Source: Actinomyces sp. oral taxon 897 (GTDB lineage Bacteria > Actinomycetota > Actinomycetes > Actinomycetales > Actinomycetaceae). From it: a stretch of DNA of 64,000 nt. This document shows, in pieces, positions 60,701 through 64,000 of the stretch; the first letter of the stretch is position 1, and each line of letters opens with the position of its first letter. The stretch is taken from the NCBI RefSeq assembly GCF_002999235.1, contig NZ_CP027236.1:2666001-2730000 (forward strand), given 5' to 3'. The notes below the pieces were generated by a model. It was given only the letters and a program-made list of their open reading frames with translations. It had not been told where the DNA came from and made no database searches. A program made the translations under genes and the position numbers.

Positions 60701-62154
60701 TCCAGCAGCAGGAGCACGTGGGGCGTGGGCAGGGACTCCACGCCGTCGCGCAGCCGACCCAGGAGGGAGTCGCTGACGGTCCGCTGCCCTCCCAGCCAGC
60801 GACCGGCCTCGGGGCCCAGGCGGCGGGTGTGGGGCAGCCAGGAGGCCCACTCCCACTCCTGGGCCCGACCGGGGTCGTGGAAGACGCCCACGGTCAGGTC
60901 GGCGGGACCGCAGTGGGTGGCCGCCTGGACAAGGAGGCTGCGGGCCAGGGCGACCGCCCCGGCCCGGTCCCCCACGATCCCCACCACGCCGGCCCCCGTG
61001 AGGTCCACCTGGGCGGGGGCGCCGGGCACCGAGGCGCGCGCCAGCAGCGCGGACACCTCGTCCTCCTGACGCTGGCCGGGGCGGGCGTCCACCTCCGGGA
61101 CCCAGTGGACGTCGGCCGTGCCCGCGGTCAGCAGGAGCACGTCGGGATCCTCGGCACGCCGCTGCCACAGGGTGGTGGTCGGCACCAGCGCACGGCGGCG
61201 CATGAGCTGGACGTCGGGGGTGTCGGCCCGCATGACCAGGCGACGGGCCCTGGCGGCCCCCAGGAGGTCCTTGGTGAGGGTCTCCAGGCCCGTGGCGAAG
61301 GCGGCGTCGGCCTCCTTGACCTCCTGGGCGCGGCGACGGCGCTGCTCCGCCCAGGTCCCCACGGCCAGCAGGGGGCTCATGAGGGAGACCAGGGCGTAGC
61401 GCAGGTCGCGCATCATAATGATCATGACCAGTGCCAGGGCCAGGGGCGCCAGGACCGTGATGAGGGAGAACTTGGTGGCCGGCGGGATGCTCTTGCGCTG
61501 GGGGAGGGCCAGGGGGCGGGGCGGGGCCGGACGCCCGGGGCGGGGTGGGCGGTTGAAGGGGACGGTGCCGGCGGCGGTGACGTTGTGGAGGCTGCCCGGG
61601 CGAGGCGCGGCCGGTTCTGCCACGTCCTTGCGCACCGCCACCGTGCACCCGCCCACGCGCACGACGGCGTCGTCGCTCAGCACGGTCCCCTCGGCGTCCA
61701 GGGGCGTGCCGTCCACCGTGGACCCGTTGGTGGAGTCCCGGTCCTCAAGACGCAGGCCCTCCTCCTCCAGGGTGGCGGTGGCGTGGAGCCAGGAGGCGCT
61801 GGGTGAGTCCGTCGTCAGGTCCGCCCGGGGGGAGCGGCCGATGCTGACCGGCTCCCCCGGGGCGGGCGCGCAGTGGCCCTGCGTGCCAGTGCCGCCCAGG
61901 ACGGTCAGGGTCCAGCCCTCCAGGAGCTCCAGCGCCTGCGGTCGCTTAGAGCCGATGGTGCTGCCCTCCATGAGGGTCAGGGACTCCAGGGGCGCGTCCA
62001 GCTCGTAGGAGGCGTCGTCCACCCACAACGGGCCCCTCAGGTCGTGGACGGGGCCGTAGGCGGCGTCCAGGAGGTCCGCGAGCGTCGCGGCCTCGGTGTG
62101 GTCAACCAGGTCCACGGTGCGGGGGTTGTCGAACAGGGTCAGGACAAGACGCAC
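57763..62154 (-). CDS. Type VII secretion ATPase, EccC/EssC-like with FHA domain
   Basis: 1,463 residues. N-terminal ubiquitin-like segment (1-75), FHA domain (about 100-165: SIGRSPRADL, SASWLHA, STNGSTVDG), two membrane helices (228-247, 250-268), then three FtsK/SpoIIIE-type ATPase modules. Module 1 has Walker A GGTTGSGKSEF (647-657) and Walker B LLLVVDEF. Module 2 has GGVPGYGTTT, lacking the Walker lysine. Module 3 has AGPPRSGKSMT. A PGPGEPSQA-repeat linker (about 885-930) separates modules 1 and 2. It is the motor of type VII export. The FHA domain and single-chain form resemble the EssC (Firmicutes-style) layout rather than split mycobacterial EccCa/Cb. Its 3' end abuts the inverted array. 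Confidence 0.93.
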   Translation of the reverse strand: MRLVLTLFDNPRTVDLVDHTEAATLADLLDAAYGPVHDLRGPLWVDDASYELDAPLESLTLMEGSTIGSKRPQALELLEGWTLTVLGGTGTQGHCAPAPGEPVSIGRSPRADLTTDSPSASWLHATATLEEEGLRLEDRDSTNGSTVDGTPLDAEGTVLSDDAVVRVGGCTVAVRKDVAEPAAPRPGSLHNVTAAGTVPFNRPPRPGRPAPPRPLALPQRKSIPPATKFSLITVLAPLALALVMIIMMRDLRYALVSLMSPLLAVGTWAEQRRRRAQEVKEADAAFATGLETLTKDLLGAARARRLVMRADTPDVQLMRRRALVPTTTLWQRRAEDPDVLLLTAGTADVHWVPEVDARPGQRQEDEVSALLARASVPGAPAQVDLTGAGVVGIVGDRAGAVALARSLLVQAATHCGPADLTVGVFHDPGRAQEWEWASWLPHTRRLGPEAGRWLGGQRTVSDSLLGRLRDGVESLPTPHVLLLLDSDVLTEGRDSPARALLGRGRAASPSRDHVPRRVSGIVVAAVREHLPAACTTVIEVGEDSTGVLEHPQRRERVEDVALCGASVAEAEQAARALARLEDPELEVPGASLPGLVRLGPLLGLEEVTASQVRRLWGSPGVSTPIGVGERGVMELDVVRDGPHGLVGGTTGSGKSEFLRSLVAGLAARNDPTRLTFILIDFKGGAAFKTCERLPHTIGTISNLDAQMADRALRALEAEMTYRQRLFASAGDGVDNLDAYLATSPSEPVPRLLLVVDEFAMLAKEYPDVLSSLVSVAAVGRTLGVHMVLATQRPAGVVNDDILANTNLRVALRVQSREDSSNVIDVPDAAAIGRHQKGRALIKLGQDDITPVQTALVTGALQEDDRAPVTLRDEDGRVLVAAPGEPRPGEPSQVPGPVEVPSQAPGPGEPSQAPGPAGAPTPGQAPGPGEPETDLDLLIDAIVAASEQAGIAPPRPVWPEPLGPRVDLEGFPASPVPDDPRRAVPQVGGREGDRILFALSDDPDRQRQVVEGWNLAEGNLLLGGVPGYGTTTALASVALAATTQWAPQEMDLVVLDMGTGELTALERLPHTLAYAGTGPGGRERQGRLINYLRAELERRRAGAAGRVTVVLVDGLAALRDEYQDTEGLELLDSFYRVYADGPDLGIHVAVSTSRVKVIPSAIEEVTTQKWLFHLVDRYDYAQAGLKPTEGPPEVPGRAVVSRTRLQTHVATPACTLAEAVDLLRDRWVGAEPKRPVVGELPSEVAVAALEGSGDVSGEPWRLPVGILASDLSTAVLESYEGEHLMVAGPPRSGKSMTLLALAASARQAAQAAGAEIWVGALASRRSPLAAAGPEAGLDKVVTEVSELAVLSSAITVHEGPALLLVDDAERVEDPDGVLSGLLASGPSHLRIAAAGRNDDVRTLYSHWTKTLRRSRCGILLRPNIDLDGDLLGVNVPRRASVPMTTGRGYLCLNGHATLMQTALP

Positions 62155-62201
62155 TCAACGACTCCTTACACTCACGTACACGGTCTGTTTGGTCGCTTTC
62201 C

Positions 62202-63707
62202 CTACCCTTTAGGTGTGAACCAGTACAGGAGCGGGTGGGCCTTTGAGGTGGCGCGCAGGCCCGGGTCCTGGTTCGTGGAGACCAGGGTGACCACCGCGTC
62301 GGTGGACAGCGCCACGTAGCCGGTCAGGTCCAGGTCCCCTCCGGCCAGGCCGTCACCGTGGTCCAGGCGGAGGGTGGCCAGGGCCCTGCCCACGGCGGCC
62401 GGGTCCGTGCTCCCGGCCTGTGCGGCGGCCCGCACCAGGGCCACGACGGCGTCGTGACTGGCCACGTCCGCGCCTCCCGCCGCGGCGTCGCCGAAGGGCT
62501 GCCCGTCCAGGATGTCCACGGCGGCCGGGTCCTCGCTCATAATGCGCACGGCGGCGAGGTAGGCGGACAGGGCGGCGCCGTCCTCAGTGGGGGTCAGGGC
62601 GCTGGGGTCGTGGTCCGCGACGCCCACGGTGGTCAGCGGGGTCGACAGGCTCCCGCCCGCCTCGGCCAGGGCCGCGGGGAAGGCGGGGCTGAGTGCCTCG
62701 GGGGTCAGCACGATCGGGAGCGTGGTCCCGGTGCCCTGGAGGGCGTGGACCACGGTGGCCTGGGCGTGGGCGGGACCGGAGACGAGCACGGCGTCAACGG
62801 CCTGGCTGCTGGCCGCCGCGGTGACCGCTGCGACCAGCTCGGCGGTGTCCTGCCCGTCGGTGTAGGTCAGCACCTGCGCCGGTGCCACCTCGGTGGGGTT
62901 GGCGCCACCGGCGTCAATGAGCAGGGGCGCGGCGGAGCCGACGTCCTTGAGGGCCTTGGCCAGGGCGATCGCCGTCCGGTTGCGGGTCAGGCCGGTCAGC
63001 CAGGCCCCGCTGCCGCCGGCGACCAGCTCGTTGGAGGTCTCGTAGGGCATGAGCACGGGGACCGAGTGGCTGGCCGCGGCGCTCAGGGCGGCCTGGACGT
63101 GGCTGCCGCCGGTGGCCAGGACAATGCCGGAGACGGACTGCGCCGCGAGCTGCTCGACGGCGGCCTGCGCGCCCTCCGCGGTACCGTGGTCGTCGGCGGT
63201 CACCAGGGTCACGGTGGTCCCGCCGAGCCGGTAGCGGTAGGCGGCCACGGCGGCGCCCTGGGCCGGGCCCACCCAGGTGGAGCCCTCCGCCTCCGGGGCG
63301 CCGGGGCTGACCACGACCCCCAGGGTGATGGTCGCCGGGGCGCCGTCGGCGACCAGCTCCACCGGGGTGGGGGCGGCCGGCGTTCCCACCCCGGACGTGG
63401 CGCCCGGGACGGGGGAGGCGGAGGCGACGGCAGACCCCGGGGCGGCTGGCGTGGGGCTGCTCGCGGGGCCGGCGGAGCAGCCCGCGACCACTAGGAGGGC
63501 GGGGGTCAGGGCGCCTACCAGCACCGTCCTGACGCGGCGGGTGCCCGCCGGGCGGGCTGCGGGAAGCTCGTGGCTCGTGCCAGGAAGCTGGTGGCCCGTG
63601 CCGTGAAGCCCGAGCTGACGTACGCGGTCCCGGGCAACCCGGTGCTGACGACGGCCCGCGCCGGGAAGCCCGGGCAGTGCCCGGAGGACGGCGTCCTGGA
63701 TACTCAC
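62202..63707 (-). CDS. Lipoprotein of the type 1 periplasmic-binding fold
   Basis: Up to 501 residues. A signal sequence ends with the lipobox VVAGC (Cys77 from GTG 63707), then an Ala/Ser/Pro/Gly linker and a domain like branched-chain amino-acid binding proteins (ITLGVVVSPGAPEAEG, AVAAYRYRLGG, VLATGGSHVQAALSAAASHS, VPVLMPYETSNEL). The 55 residues before the signal helix are odd; a GTG just before LVGALTPALLVVAGC is an alternative start, but GTG 63707 overlaps the preceding stop (GTGA), favouring coupling. No ABC permease genes are seen, so a sensing role beside the type VII motor is possible. Confidence 0.8.
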   Translation of the reverse strand: MSIQDAVLRALPGLPGAGRRQHRVARDRVRQLGLHGTGHQLPGTSHELPAARPAGTRRVRTVLVGALTPALLVVAGCSAGPASSPTPAAPGSAVASASPVPGATSGVGTPAAPTPVELVADGAPATITLGVVVSPGAPEAEGSTWVGPAQGAAVAAYRYRLGGTTVTLVTADDHGTAEGAQAAVEQLAAQSVSGIVLATGGSHVQAALSAAASHSVPVLMPYETSNELVAGGSGAWLTGLTRNRTAIALAKALKDVGSAAPLLIDAGGANPTEVAPAQVLTYTDGQDTAELVAAVTAAASSQAVDAVLVSGPAHAQATVVHALQGTGTTLPIVLTPEALSPAFPAALAEAGGSLSTPLTTVGVADHDPSALTPTEDGAALSAYLAAVRIMSEDPAAVDILDGQPFGDAAAGGADVASHDAVVALVRAAAQAGSTDPAAVGRALATLRLDHGDGLAGGDLDLTGYVALSTDAVVTLVSTNQDPGLRATSKAHPLLYWFTPKG

Positions 63708-64000
63708 TGGTGGTCTCCGATGCGGATGCTGTACAGGGTCGTGACCCGGCCGGTGGGGTCCTCAATGTGGAAGGGGCTCATCCGGGCCTGGGCGATCAGG
63801 CTGGCCTTGACCTGTGCCTGCGTCAGCAGGGCGGCCGCCAGGTCCTGCCCCCTGACGGCGGCGTGGGCGGAGCTGGCCTGCGCGGCGAGGGCCACCTGGT
63901 AGTTGGCGCTGCCCACCAGGGCGGAGGAGGAGGACATGAGCCCGATGAGGCCGGTCCCGTTGCCGTCCTTGCTGCCCAGGTCGGTCAGGACCGTGGTGAG
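63704..64000 (-). CDS. C-terminal part of an uncharacterised gene (runs off the window)
   Basis: The frame stays open from the right edge to the stop at 63704; at least 98 codons. The visible end is Ala/Gln/Ser-rich and helical (SANYQVALAAQASSAHAAVR, then LLTQAQVKASLIAQ) and ends in DPTGRVTTLYSIRIGDHQ. Its stop overlaps the start of the lipoprotein gene by 4 nt, so both belong to one unit with eccC. Identity unknown; Ala/Gln/Ser helices are common in type VII-associated small proteins. Confidence 0.55.
   Translation of the reverse strand, partial: LTTVLTDLGSKDGNGTGLIGLMSSSSALVGSANYQVALAAQASSAHAAVRGQDLAAALLTQAQVKASLIAQARMSPFHIEDPTGRVTTLYSIRIGDHQ

Noticed and set aside
1..64000. tRNA, rRNA or integrase genes marking island ends
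   Set aside because: I found no cloverleaf with a CCA end, no rRNA segment and no recombinase or phage gene on reading both strands, so no attachment sites are proposed.

Overview
The window is very GC-rich DNA with dense genes, GTG starts, many leaderless genes (a TAnnnT box about 7 nt before the start codon) and actinobacterial families such as EccC-type ATPases, WXG100 proteins and LAxTG-anchored surface proteins. It looks like a chromosomal segment of an actinobacterium, most plausibly Actinomyces or a close relative. The genus is inferred from gene style only; no rRNA or other phylogenetic marker is present.

Positions 1-33,000 are mostly housekeeping genes: an ABC-transporter ATPase, a Bax1-I/YccA membrane protein, an FKBP isomerase, a sortase-anchored surface protein, ilvD, a DUF1269-like protein, ilvA, an NADPH-dependent FMN reductase, a COG3044 ABC-class ATPase, an acyltransferase facing a LysE exporter, greA-msrA, a frameshifted PPK2 gene, a TrhA/hemolysin III protein facing uppS, phoH, a PfkB kinase, xseB, xseA, ispH and a PknB-like kinase. 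The gaps between them are rich in repeats: a bona fide CRISPR array (8 repeats of 37 bp, no cas genes in the window), a second CRISPR-like array with an exact 61-bp period, several mini-arrays of similar geometry, four clusters of a 22-bp tandem repeat, and three copies of a roughly 90-bp nested palindrome.

Positions 33,000-64,000 form a polymorphic-toxin and type VII secretion island. On the minus strand lie a lipoprotein of the type 1 periplasmic-binding fold, an FHA-containing EccC/EssC-type ATPase, a giant Rhs protein of about 2,120 residues with a Hint domain and a C-terminal deaminase-like toxin, its overlapping immunity gene, and a long tail of small genes ending near a WXG100 gene. 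Between eccC and rhs, on the plus strand, sits a second copy of part of that tail. Both copies begin with a broken rhs 3' fragment and keep the gene-family order C, B, A, D, E, so the intact rhs gene lies between two inverted, diverged arrays of putative orphan immunity genes.

The likely logic is that the EccC/WXG100 machinery exports the Rhs protein, Hint releases the deaminase tip, the overlapping downstream gene protects the producer, and the arrays are remnants or a reservoir of immunity genes against other tips. One putative immunity family (five copies) appears to be built of two S1-like OB-fold domains. Export, toxicity and immunity are inferences from domains and gene order.
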